Assembly: GCA_030522415.1 (NCBI GenBank) | Contig: CM060127.1 | Span: forward strand, 4,239,207-4,303,206 | Origin: Channallabes apus | Lineage: Eukaryota > Chordata > Actinopteri > Siluriformes > Clariidae | DNA: 64,000 nucleotides | Direction: 5' to 3' | Shown here: piece by piece, positions 35,235 to 42,311 of the stretch | How the letters are laid out: each line of letters starts with the position of its first letter | Numbering within the stretch: position 1 is the first letter of the stretch | Notes under the pieces: model-generated | Told to the model about the DNA's origin: nothing | The model's input: the letters and a program-made list of their open reading frames with translations, nothing else | Databases searched by the model: none | Made by a program: the position numbers and the translations under genes

Positions 35235-37881
35235 CATGATGATGGAGTGTGTGTGGTTAGCATGTTTGTGCGTGGGGTTTGTCGTGACAGACGATTCTCT
35301 GTATTTAATGGCCATATTAAAGGATTCATTTCGACTCAGAGAGAGAACAAGGGAGAATGGAAGATGGAGAGACACAGAGAGAGATAGAGAGAGAGCGGTG
35401 GGATAGAGAGATAGGATCAAGATGAAGAAAGGAGAAGTGTGCAAGATTAAAAGAAATTGAGGAAGAAGAGAAAAATGAGAAAATGGAAAAGAATAAAAAA
35501 GAGAAGGTGAAAATACTTGAGAGTGAATCCAGTGAAGTAAAAAAAGAGCTAAGCGATCAAATGAATAGGGTAAGAGACAGAAATACAGGATAAATGGAAA
35601 GAATCAGAGTTTGGAAAGAAGAAATTAGCTAAAAAATCCAATAGATGATTTGGGGAGAAAATATGGAGTATTGGCACTATCAGCTGCCCAGATTGTTCTA
35701 GCTTTTTAATCTTCATTTTTGTCATGAATTCAAGATTTAATCGAATATTAAAAGTTAGTAAATTATTTAATCATATATCCAATCATAATTTTTACAACAA
35801 TAACATTTTACAGATGTGTGATGTCAAGTAATGCAAAACTGAGAATGCCAATATTTTTGCATGGCATGAGAAACTTACTGTATGGATGCAGTAAGGAATA
35901 TGCATTGCCTTTTCCCAACCATTTAACAAATTAAATGAATTTGTGTAGGGTTTGTGTTGGTTGTGTTTGTGTTTCTATGTTTCGGGTGAAGCCCAGCTGT
36001 TTTCCTCCTGTTATAAATTTCAGGAAACAGGAAAAGATATGAAATGAGATCAAAGAGTGAGTCAGAGTGAAAGTGATGGTGGGAGTGAGTAAAGGAGTGA
36101 GAGAGGAAGCGAGTGAGGTAATGAAAGAGCAAGTGAAGGAGTAAGAGAAAGAGTGAGAGAGTGAAGGAGCAAAAGAATGAGTGAATGAAGGAGTGAGAGA
36201 ATGGATGTACACTACCGTTCAAAAGTTTTAGAACACTTGCAAATTTCTTTGTTTTTGTTTATTGATTTATTTTCTACATTCTACAACAATACTGGGGATT
36301 TCTGTAAACTATATGGGAAACTATAAAATAACACATATGGAATTAGGTAATTATGTAACAACAAAAACAACAGATAGTTGTTATTTTAAGACACAGAGGT
36401 CAGCCTTTCTGTAATAGTTCTTGCAAGAACAGTATTGTCAAGTGCATTTGCAAAATCCGTCAAGCACCATAATGAAACTGGCTCTCATGAAGGCGTCCCA
36501 GGAGGACGAGACCAAAACCGTCTACCTCTGCTGCAGACGAGAAGTTCATTTAGGCCTTGTTCACATGGGCGGTAGGATAAACGAACGAGCTCTGAACGTC
36601 CTATACGTTTATGTTGCATTTTGTAGTGCCGCTTGATTGACTTCTACACTGGCGTTTGTTTGTCTTGGTCTAACGACAGCCTGCAGCCCAAATTGTAGTT
36701 TGTGTGTTAAACCTGTGGGGGGCAGTGTGTCGGGAACTGGATATGAAAGCTCTTGTCATTTTATTTGAGGTGCCTCCTTTTAATATGGGCCATTTCGCTA
36801 TATTAGACATTAATCTTATTGTTTTAAAAATTCTAATTAAATTATTATAAAAATATTTTTAAAAATAATACGTCGCTGTAGGGAGAGAAAAAAATCACTG
36901 CCGCTACTGGGTTCACCCTCTGACTGCACAACGTCGGATTAAAGGAAGTTTTTTGTGGTTTATGAAGAAATGCGAACATTTCCGCGCAAGTTTTATTTTT
37001 GCCTTTTTTCCGCATTTCCCTCTGTATAGCATGTAGGATCATGAGCATTTGAACGCCAAGAAAAAGCTGCATGCAACATTTTTTTAACACCGTATGAACG
37101 CGCAGCCGGACAAACGCACGTCACCAAAGCCCGTGTGAACACTGTCATTGACTCCTGTGTGTAGAAAACCCTCTGTGCTTCATCCGCGGTCACCGGACGC
37201 TACTAACGGCAGAAAAACGGTCGATTTTAACGCCCGTGTGAACAAGGCCTTAGAATTATCAGCCTGAAAAATGACCAATTAACAGCACCTCAGATTAGAG
37301 GCGTTATGAAGTCTTTACAGAGCAGAAGTAGCAGAAACATCTCAATATCAACTGTTCAAAGGAGATTCATGCATTTTTTGGACGCCTTCAGCAAAACTTT
37401 ACAATGTAGAAAGAAATAAAAATCAGGAACCATCATGGAGTTAGAAAGTGATCTAAAACTTTTGAACGGTAGTGTAGGTGTGAGGGAGTGAAAGAAGGCG
37501 TGAGAGAGTGACTGGAGGGGAGAGGGAGTGAAAATCTGAATGAAAGGCTGAATGAGAAAGTGGAGGGGTGTGTAGAAGAGTGAAGAGTGCGAGAGAGAGA
37601 GTGAGCAAAGGAATGAGTGAGGAAATGAAAGCCTGAAAGAAAAAGTGAATGAGAAAATAAAGGAGTGAAGAAGTACGCACTTCTTTATATAGACTTACGT
37701 AACACCTCTCAGTGTGTGTGTGTCTGGCGCTTGGCTCAGGGTAACGACAGCTCGACGCTGTGTGTTACTCTTACACTGTATGTGTGTGAGATAGAGAGAG
37801 AGCCCTAAAGCTAAGCAGATTGAACCATCTGATCTGAACGACTGCATTTACATGGCTGACCTAATATATACTGTGTTTTTT

Positions 37882-37913
<32 letters not shown>

Positions 37914-39867
37914 TTTTTAACCTTTTCTTTTTCATTTAATCTTTTTATTCCATGTTCTGTTCTGTACCTCTCAGCCAAAATAAAAACCTACCATTCCAGA
38001 TACACAGAACTATCCCAACCCTATTTTATTTATTCTTCATTTCTTATTTTCAGTTCCTTATTTTTCTGCTGCCTTTTAGCACATTAGCAAAAAGCTTGGC
38101 TTTACAAAGAAGAAACAGTTAGCCTAGCCCTCTCCTCTTTCTCAGCCATCATAATTTCCTTTGCTTTTATTTTTTTGCTCTTTCTGGGTTTTTTTGGTAT
38201 ATGATCTTTAATGTTCTGCTGTTGACAAATTTATTAATAATAATAATAAAATAAATAAATAAACCAGTCTGTGGAATTAGCCTAGACACTGCTATACAGT
38301 GCTGCTGCTCTTAGCATATTAGCCAAAGGCTCAGCCTTTAAACAGGCATTAGCATGCTCCTCTTTCTCGTTTTTTCTTTCCTTCTTTCTTTTTTCTTTCT
38401 TGATTATTTTGGACTAAATTCCCCTCCTTTTTCTCTTTTCCCTCTACCTTGCTTTCCTTCCTTTATTCTTCTTCTCCCTATATTTGATCTGCAGTTGTGA
38501 AAAGATCTATATATCGTTTTCCAACTGCCGTTTTTACTTCTTTTTAAAGCTATTTATTCATTTTTTTAATTTTTATTTCTTCCTCATGTTCTTTTTCCTG
38601 TTTTGATCTCTCTATCTGTCAACAATCCAATTATTTATTATGTCTTTATCATTTTTCCTTCTACCTGTCTGACTGTTGAACATGACCTGTCTGAAATTGT
38701 CTGAAGCTCTTTTCCTTTCCATTTTCTTCATCTTCTAATCTCTTTTTATTTCAATAATTATATTCCGTTGTCCATCTCCCTATCTATCTATCATAAACAG
38801 TCATACCTCCACCTTCTCTCTCTCTCGCTCTCTCTCTCGCTCTCTCTCTCTCTCTCACAAGAAGTTGTTAAGACACAGAAACACAGTAAAACCGCATTAA
38901 CTCATGTGTGCAAAAACTTCAAGTTACACCTTCAGCTCTGAGTGTTACATAGTACTAACACTAGGGACTCCTTCCACTGATGTTTCTCAAACACATTTCT
39001 TCTTACGGTAACAATTTTTATTGGGTATCTAATTAGTGCATCCATCCCTCATGTGTAAATGAGCGGTTATTCTGGAAACCATAATACAATTAGAACAAAT
39101 GCATTATTGAACACTTTGCTTTGCTATTGTCAGAGCTGATGGTTTCGAGAATTAATCAACACCTCTTGACAAATCAGAATTCAGAATCAGTATATACTGT
39201 GTATATTATATTTCGTCTCATGTCCAAAATAGTGCACCCTACACACTTGTTCCCTGCAAGTCTGTTTATTATAAGTAAATGTTTCTTATGTATCTTACTG
39301 CGTTGCATTGTGGGATATCCTGAGTGTGCAGGATATTAAAATTGTATGTTTCTGTCATGAATGTATATATAGACAGCAGAATCTTTCAAGCAGTGAACTT
39401 TGTAGTGAATAGGGTGTGATTTTGGACTGTTCCTCTTCATTGCCCCCTAGTGGGAGGAATGAGGAGCACAGTACAGAATGTTCTCTCTTCATGCTGGTTT
39501 ATGAGTATGAGGATTACATGTACATATTCTACATAGTGTCTAAATGTGAAAGGATGATCAAATAGATCAAATATTTAAACACCCCTCTCTCTTTCTCTCC
39601 CTCTCTCTCAGCTGAACTGGAGTTTGTTCAGATAATAATCATAATCGTGGTGATGACCGTCATGGTGGTCGTGATCATCTGTCTGCTCAACCACTACAGA
39701 CTTTCAGCCTTCTTCAGCCGCCACCGCCGGGGCGGAGCCTTGCAGCCAGTAAGTGTGTGTGCGCTAAGTGGGTGGGTGGCTGGGTGAGTTCACGTTCTGG
39801 TCTTTGTCCTCCACAGTTATGAATGTGGGTGTGTGTTTCCTGCATATTTGTCCTGTGTGCATATTTG

Positions 39868-39915
<48 letters not shown>

Positions 39916-39999
39916 GAAGTTGGTGTGGGCTGCACAGTCTGTTTGATGTCCATGACATATCTGACACAGCTCCAACATGTGCATGCCTGCTTTCAAGCC

Positions 40000-40070
<71 letters not shown>

Positions 40071-40180
40071 AGACACTGTTAGGCTACTGTCATAGTGACA
40101 GAGTGAAACAGAAAAAAGGGGGGTATAAAACAAGGAGAAGAGAATTGCAGTTTTTTTAAGTTTTTAGTTGCAGTAAAAAA

Positions 40181-40211
<31 letters not shown>

Positions 40212-42311
40212 TCCTCTTAGAGCGGATGTTCGTGGCCCACAGACAGCCTGGTGACACAACAAGGAGCAACAGAGGTATGAGAAGAAACATTTTATCTGAA
40301 TCTAAATGTAATCATTTTGTTAGTGTTTAATGTGATGAATGCTGATGTTTGTTATGCTTTATAGTAGAGATTATTGAGCTTTGGAGTGTGATGTGTAATA
40401 TTAGTGTTTGAAAACACTAATATTACACATCATTTGGAAATGAATGTTTAGATACATTTCATAGCAAAATGCATGAAGCTTTATGTTGGGGTTTGGTCCT
40501 GAGAAAATGTGGCATTTGTTTCTGGCTGATGGAGAAATATGTTTCTAATTAAAAGTGGGGTTTTATAGAGAATGTTGCTGTTTTATAGAGAATGTTGGTG
40601 TTTAATGGGGAATGTGGGTATTTGCTAGTCCATGTTAGTGTGTGATGAATAATGTCTGTGATGTTGAAGAATGTTGGTGTTCAGTCGTGAATATATTTGT
40701 TGTTTGATAGAGGATGTTGGTGTTTGATGGTGAATGTATTTGTTGTTTGATAGAGGATGTTGGTGTTTGATGGTGAATGTATTTGTTGTTTGATAGAGGA
40801 TTTTGGTGTTTGATGGTGAATGTATTTGTTGTTTGATAGAGGATTTTGGTGCTTGATCAAATGACATTTGGCAAACAAACATTTGGCGAATGTTTGTGTT
40901 TAATTGTGTGGGTATTTGCTAGAGAAAGTTGGACATTAAACAAACACAGACCATTTAATACTAACACATCACATGATGCACATCAAGCTACAGCATCACT
41001 TATCAAACAATAGCATTCTCCACCTACTACTAACGTCCGCTATCAAAAACTAACTTTCTCTGAAAACACCAACGTTCAGCAAATACAGTACTCAATCATT
41101 CATCACCAAGAGACTTGAAACTTTATTAAACACCAGAATTCAACTTCCACACACCAAGGTGAAGGTGAAGGTTGGTGTTTGGTAGAGAATGTTGAGGTGT
41201 AATAGACAACAATAGTGTGTGACGAAAGATGTTGGTGTCTGATGGAGTATGTTTGTATTTGTTGGAGAATGTTGGTGTTTGATGTAGAATGTTGGTGTTT
41301 GATGAAGAATGTTGGTGTGTGATGGAGAATTTTGGTGTTTTGTGCTGAATGTTAATGTGTGATTGGGAAGGTTGGTGTTTAATGATGAATGTTGGTGTTT
41401 GGTAAAGAAGTTGGTGTGTGAAAGTTGAATTCTGGTGTTTAATAAAGGTTCAAGTCTCTTGGTGACGAATGATTGAGTATTTACTGAACATTGGTGTTTT
41501 CAGAGAAAGTTTTTGATAGCGGACGTTAGTGTTAGAATGCAATTGTTTGATAAGTGATGCTGGAGCTTGATGAGCATCTTGTGATGTGTTAGTATTAAAT
41601 GGTCTGGGTTTGTTAACTTTAACAGATGAACAGTGGTCTCTGTGTTGTTTAAAGATAAGTCTGGAGGGGTGGAATATTAATATTTGAGGGTGAATGTTGC
41701 ATTTGGTGTTTGCTGTGCTTTGTTAGTATTTTATTCCAGGAAATATTGAAATACTATTCTATGATGTTGGACAAAAAATTATGTTGAATATGTTTTTTTT
41801 TCTCTCTTTCTTTTAGGTGATGTTCGGGCAGCGTAATTTCGATCGCTTCGTACCGCCTTCGTTTATTCAGAGGGAGCAGTCGAGCCGTTTCCAACCAACA
41901 TATCCACAAATGCAAACGCAAATCGAGCTCCCGCCCACCATCTGCCTGTCAGACGGCGAGGAGCCACCGCCCTATAAAGGCCCTTGCACTCTCGCCCTGA
42001 GAAGCCCCGAGCAGCAACTCGAGCTGAGCCGCGCCTCTGTGCGAGCTCCACCCAATCGCACTGTCTTTGATAGCGACATTATGGATGTTTACGGGCCCAG
42101 GCCGCCCAGCACACACTCGGGCAAGAGTGCCTCATACTCACGCCTTCAAGGGCAAGGACCACCACCCACGTACAGCGATGTGATTGGTCGATCTTACCCT
42201 AACTTCACCTCCTCCTCCTCCTCCTCCTGTTTCTTGCACCAGCACAGCAATAATGCACCACCGTCCAATCAGAGGAAGGCGAAGGATGGAAAACGCGACA
42301 AACCGACTTGA
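22640..42311 (+). CDS. pmepa1: PMEPA1-family membrane adaptor, four coding exons
   Basis: Joining 22640-22766, 39612-39748, 40221-40274 and 41817-42311 gives 270 codons plus stop, close to human PMEPA1 (287). Residues 1-43 are lumenal, with N-glycosylation sequons NST (21) and NAT (24) and a short Cys motif (29-31). Residues 50-68 form the membrane helix after the family signature ELEFVQ (44-49). The cytoplasmic tail has PPPY (156-159), PPNR (184-187) and PPTY (222-225). In the family PPxY motifs recruit NEDD4-type ubiquitin ligases and PPNR binds SMAD2/3, damping TGF-beta signalling at endosomes and lysosomes; the gene is itself TGF-beta-induced. The N-terminus and ELEFVQ favour PMEPA1. The tail ([13 protein letters not shown]) also resembles LDLRAD4, but no LDL-receptor domain is seen. 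A teleost duplicate or ldlrad4-like paralogue is the main alternative. Confidence 0.85.
23090..23345. repeat. Intron 1: alternating purine-pyrimidine and CA/TG tracts
   Basis: GCGTGTGTGCGCACGCGCC at about 23102-23120 is Z-DNA-like alternating sequence. (TG) at 23238-23260 and (CA) at 23300-23332 followed by (GA) complete the cluster. Confidence 0.7.
23371..23422. other. Short inverted repeat ACCGGAAGTTC...GAACTTCCGGT
   Basis: ACCGGAAGTTC and its exact reverse complement GAACTTCCGGT flank an AT-rich middle (AATTAGTATTTAATTA). It can fold into a hairpin. GGAAGT is an ETS-type core, so paired protein-binding sites are another reading. Confidence 0.6.
23423..24984. other. Intron 1 sequence, nothing recognised
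   Basis: AT-rich intronic sequence without repeats, inverted repeats or exon-like frames that I could identify. Confidence 0.5.
24985..25114. repeat. Inverted pair of GATA/GACA microsatellites
   Basis: (GATA)n-(GACA)n at about 24986-25043 is followed after about 36 bp by (TGTC)n-(TATC)n at 25079-25113, its reverse complement in order. The two arms could form a stem of over 30 bp around the spacer. Confidence 0.85.
25115..26050. other. Intron 1 sequence, nothing recognised
   Basis: The spacer words TTTTTGCACACT recur at about 25049 and 25115, suggesting local duplication around the inverted microsatellite. Otherwise no features seen. Confidence 0.45.
26051..26400. repeat. (TG)n and (TTTG)n microsatellites
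   Basis: (TG) at 26163-26202 and 26297-26319, and TTTG repeats at about 26370-26397. The surrounding GTGTGTGGG-type sequence is TG-rich. Confidence 0.85.
26401..26869. other. Intron 1 sequence, nothing recognised
   Basis: AT-rich, no repeat family or exon seen. Confidence 0.5.
26870..27265. repeat. Degenerate 28-bp tandem repeat (GAGCATTTACGGTAGACGCA)
   Basis: About 14 diverged units built on GAGCATTTACGGTAGACGCA plus TTACTCAA, for example at 27069-27096, 27120 and 27184. A central part (about 27010-27060) is disrupted. Unit length matches the 13.9-16.85 kb minisatellite but the sequence is unrelated. Confidence 0.8.
27266..28376. other. Intron 1 spacer with one (TG)n tract
   Basis: A (TG) tract of about 54 bp sits at 27618-27672. 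The rest has no recognisable element or exon. Confidence 0.55.
28377..29740. mobile_element. Non-autonomous hAT element with 8-bp target duplication
   Basis: The ends are TAGGGCTGCAACTAACGATT and, on the opposite strand, TAGGGCTGCAACAACTAATC, a terminal repeat common among fish hAT elements. The flanks ATTAAATG at 28369-28376 and 29741-29748 are identical, and 8 bp is the hAT hallmark. Inside are a direct duplication of the subterminal GATTAATCGGATAAAAGCT region (28430 and 28604), a hairpin-forming pair GTCAACTTGCCATCTGC (28528-28544, reversed at 28778-28794), TA and TG tracts, and a module shared with another transposon (29110-29505). No transposase frame survives. Confidence 0.88.
29110..29505. 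repeat. Module shared with the TTA-target element at 36553-37249
   Basis: Blocks such as TTTTTCCGCATTTCCCTCTG, CGCAGCCGGACAAACGCACG, TCACCAAAGCCCGTGTGAAC and ATTTTAACGCCCG occur in the same order in both places. Here the match stops at AACGCCCG, about 13 bp short of the terminal repeat seen at 37249. Confidence 0.8.
29749..30530. other. Intron 1 sequence, nothing recognised
   Basis: AT-rich with frequent TTAGC words; no element or exon recognised. Confidence 0.5.
30531..30600. repeat. (TG)n then (CA)n microsatellites
   Basis: (TG) at 30531-30569 and (AC) at about 30583-30596 can pair with each other as a short inverted repeat. Confidence 0.85.
30601..31069. other. Intron 1 sequence, nothing recognised
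   Basis: Mixed sequence with a short (TG) run near 30905-30919; no exon or element seen. Confidence 0.5.
31070..31940. repeat. Purine-rich tract with (GA)n and (GATA)n-(GACA)n
   Basis: Nearly 900 bp of A/G-dominated sequence. (GA) lies at 31203-31234 and (GATA)n passing into (GACA)n at 31727-31801. Open frames on the - strand are repeat-derived. Confidence 0.85.
31941..32559. other. Intron 1 sequence, nothing recognised
   Basis: No repeat family, inverted repeat or exon identified. Confidence 0.5.
32560..32627. repeat. (TG)n microsatellite, about 33 units
   Basis: Uninterrupted TG dinucleotides. Confidence 0.95.
32690..33300. repeat. Purine-rich tract (GAAA/GAAAGA)
   Basis: Imperfect GAAAGAAAGA, GACAGACAGAAA and AAAGAAATG reiterations across 600 bp, interrupted by short AT stretches. 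Confidence 0.75.
33419..33585. promoter_or_regulatory. Candidate SMAD-binding cluster in pmepa1 intron 1
   Basis: Contains four or five overlapping CAGAC boxes (33422-33440), a perfect GTCTAGAC palindrome (33560-33567), GTCT (33570-33573) and AGAC (33579-33582) in GC-richer sequence. CAGAC and GTCTAGAC are known SMAD3/4 recognition sequences, and mammalian PMEPA1 is SMAD-regulated partly through its first intron. Activity here is inferred. Confidence 0.4.
33740..33910. repeat. Pyrimidine-rich tract with (TC)n
   Basis: (TC) at 33745-33771 then repeated TCTTACTCTCTC and CTCTCACTCT words. Confidence 0.8.
33911..34285. other. Intron 1 sequence, nothing recognised
   Basis: A-rich stretch near 33990-34060; no exon or element. 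Confidence 0.5.
34286..34450 (+). mobile_element. tRNA-derived SINE (family C), short copy
   Basis: A-box-like TGGTAAAGCGCTC (about 34298-34310) and B-box GGTTCGAACCCC (about 34327-34338) are spaced as in tRNA genes. The sequence then runs past any tRNA into CAGAGAGAGCTGATTGGCCG and GGGATGAGACGTACTTGCG, so it is SINE-like, not a tRNA gene. The acceptor stem does not close. Confidence 0.6.
34451..35157. other. Intron 1 sequence, nothing recognised
   Basis: AT-rich with no identifiable features. Confidence 0.5.
35158..35640. repeat. (TG)n followed by purine-rich tract
   Basis: (TG) of about 75 bp at 35158-35232, one of the longest in the window; GA-rich sequence from about 35337 to 35640. Confidence 0.9.
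35641..36039. other. Intron 1 sequence, nothing recognised
   Basis: AT-rich, no features. Confidence 0.5.
36210..37474 (+). mobile_element. Non-autonomous Tc1-like element with TA target site, carrying a nested insert
   Basis: The ends are CACTACCGTTCAAAAGTTTT and its inverted copy at 37453-37474, flanked by TA at 36208-36209 and 37475-37476. The segment 36430-36550 corresponds to the start of a Tc1 transposase (CACCATAATGAAACTGGCTC, ACCTCTGCTGCAGACGAGAA). Removing the nested element and one TTA restores GAAGTTCATTAGAATTATCA, a conserved Tc1 segment. Without the insert the element is about 565 bp, so most of the transposase is deleted. Confidence 0.88.
36553..37249. mobile_element. Nested 697-bp DNA element with TTA target duplication
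   Basis: The ends are GGCCTTGTTCACATGGGCG and, inverted, GGCCTTGTTCACACGGGCG, with TTA on both sides (36550-36552 and 37250-37252). A 3-bp TTA/TWA duplication is typical of PIF/Harbinger-type elements; that assignment is an inference. The interior encodes no recognisable transposase. Its right half is shared with the hAT element at 28377-29740. Confidence 0.82.
37676..38870. repeat. T-rich and pyrimidine-rich intronic tract
   Basis: Contains (TA)n and a 23-bp T run (37880-37920), long TTTCTTTTCC-type sequence and (TC) at 38812-38856. A segment around TTAGCACATTAGC..GCTTGGCTTT (38077-38103) recurs in diverged form at 38307-38338, suggesting an old 230-bp duplication. Confidence 0.6.
38871..39611. 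other. End of intron 1, nothing recognised before the acceptor
   Basis: Ordinary sequence; the last 30 bases form the polypyrimidine tract for exon 2. Confidence 0.6.
39612..39748 (+). CDS. pmepa1: pmepa1 coding exon 2 (transmembrane helix)
   Basis: A strong acceptor (CT-rich tract ending CTCTCAG) precedes 39612 and donor GTAAGT starts at 39749. It encodes ELEFVQ, an Ile/Val-rich helix and the basic juxtamembrane segment [15 protein letters not shown]. This is the most conserved part of the family and anchors the gene assignment. The exon ends in phase 0. Confidence 0.9.
39868..40069. repeat. Two (TG)n tracts in pmepa1 intron 2
   Basis: TG at 39868-39912 and at about 40002-40069, separated by about 90 bp of unique sequence. 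A third, at 40187-40210, adjoins the exon 3 acceptor. Confidence 0.95.
40187..40210 (+). promoter_or_regulatory. (TG)12 directly upstream of the exon 3 acceptor
   Basis: Twelve TG units are followed by TTCCTCTTAG and exon 3. UG repeats next to a weak pyrimidine tract are bound by TDP-43/CELF-type proteins and promote skipping in CFTR exon 9. The layout is similar here; the effect is inferred. Confidence 0.4.
40221..40274 (+). CDS. pmepa1: pmepa1 coding exon 3 (54-nt in-frame exon)
   Basis: Encodes 18 residues, [18 protein letters not shown], corresponding to EGCLWPSES... in human PMEPA1. Both flanking introns are phase 0, so skipping would keep the frame. The acceptor has only a 10-nt TTCCTCTTAG tract, and directly upstream lies a pure (TG)12 run at 40187-40210. 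The donor is GAG|GTATGA. Confidence 0.85.
40389..40432. other. Perfect 44-bp palindrome (21-bp arms, 2-bp centre)
   Basis: The left arm (40389-40409, starting TGATGTGTAATATTAG) is the exact reverse complement of 40412-40432, with GA between. It lies in pmepa1 intron 3. Confidence 0.95.
40560..40890. repeat. 43-bp tandem repeat in pmepa1 intron 3
   Basis: About four copies of a unit containing TTTGTTGTTTGATAGAGGAT and GTTGGTGTTTGATGGTGAAT between about 40690 and 40865, preceded by related shorter TGTTGGTGTTTAATGGGGAA-like units from 40560. Confidence 0.85.
40938..41614. repeat. Foldback: about 210-bp inverted repeat around a minisatellite loop
   Basis: The left arm 40938-41157 and right arm 41411-41614 are near-perfect reverse complements (for example AGACCATTTAATACTAACAC, CATCACTTATCAAACAAT, ACCAAGAGACTTGAA). 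The 253-bp loop consists of TGTTGGTGTTTGATG-type units. The whole structure fits within intron 3. Confidence 0.92.
41817..42311 (+). CDS. pmepa1: pmepa1 coding exon 4 (cytoplasmic tail with PPxY and SIM)
   Basis: The acceptor TTTCTTTTAG ends at 41816; the exon runs [11 protein letters not shown] to the stop at 42309-42311. It holds [47 protein letters not shown] and [11 protein letters not shown], all family blocks in the expected order. A (TCC)n codon run near 42210-42228 encodes six serines (238-243) and is a candidate length-polymorphic site. The C-terminus is short and basic ([11 protein letters not shown]). Confidence 0.92.
   Translation: MMFGQRNFDRFVPPSFIQREQSSRFQPTYPQMQTQIELPPTICLSDGEEPPPYKGPCTLALRSPEQQLELSRASVRAPPNRTVFDSDIMDVYGPRPPSTHSGKSASYSRLQGQGPPPTYSDVIGRSYPNFTSSSSSSCFLHQHSNNAPPSNQRKAKDGKRDKPT

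Larger units (their letters stand above)
36040..37675. repeat. GAGTGA-type minisatellite split by a Tc1-like element
   Basis: Units around GAGTGAGAGAGTGAAGGAGTGA occupy 36040-36207 and resume at 37477-37675. The 36210-37474 element sits between, so it inserted into a pre-existing array. Confidence 0.75.

Noticed and set aside
37080..37250. Possible exon shared between 29.3 kb and 37.1 kb because of strong similarity
   Set aside because: The similarity is explained by shared transposon sequence with terminal repeats and target duplications; no reading frame is conserved.
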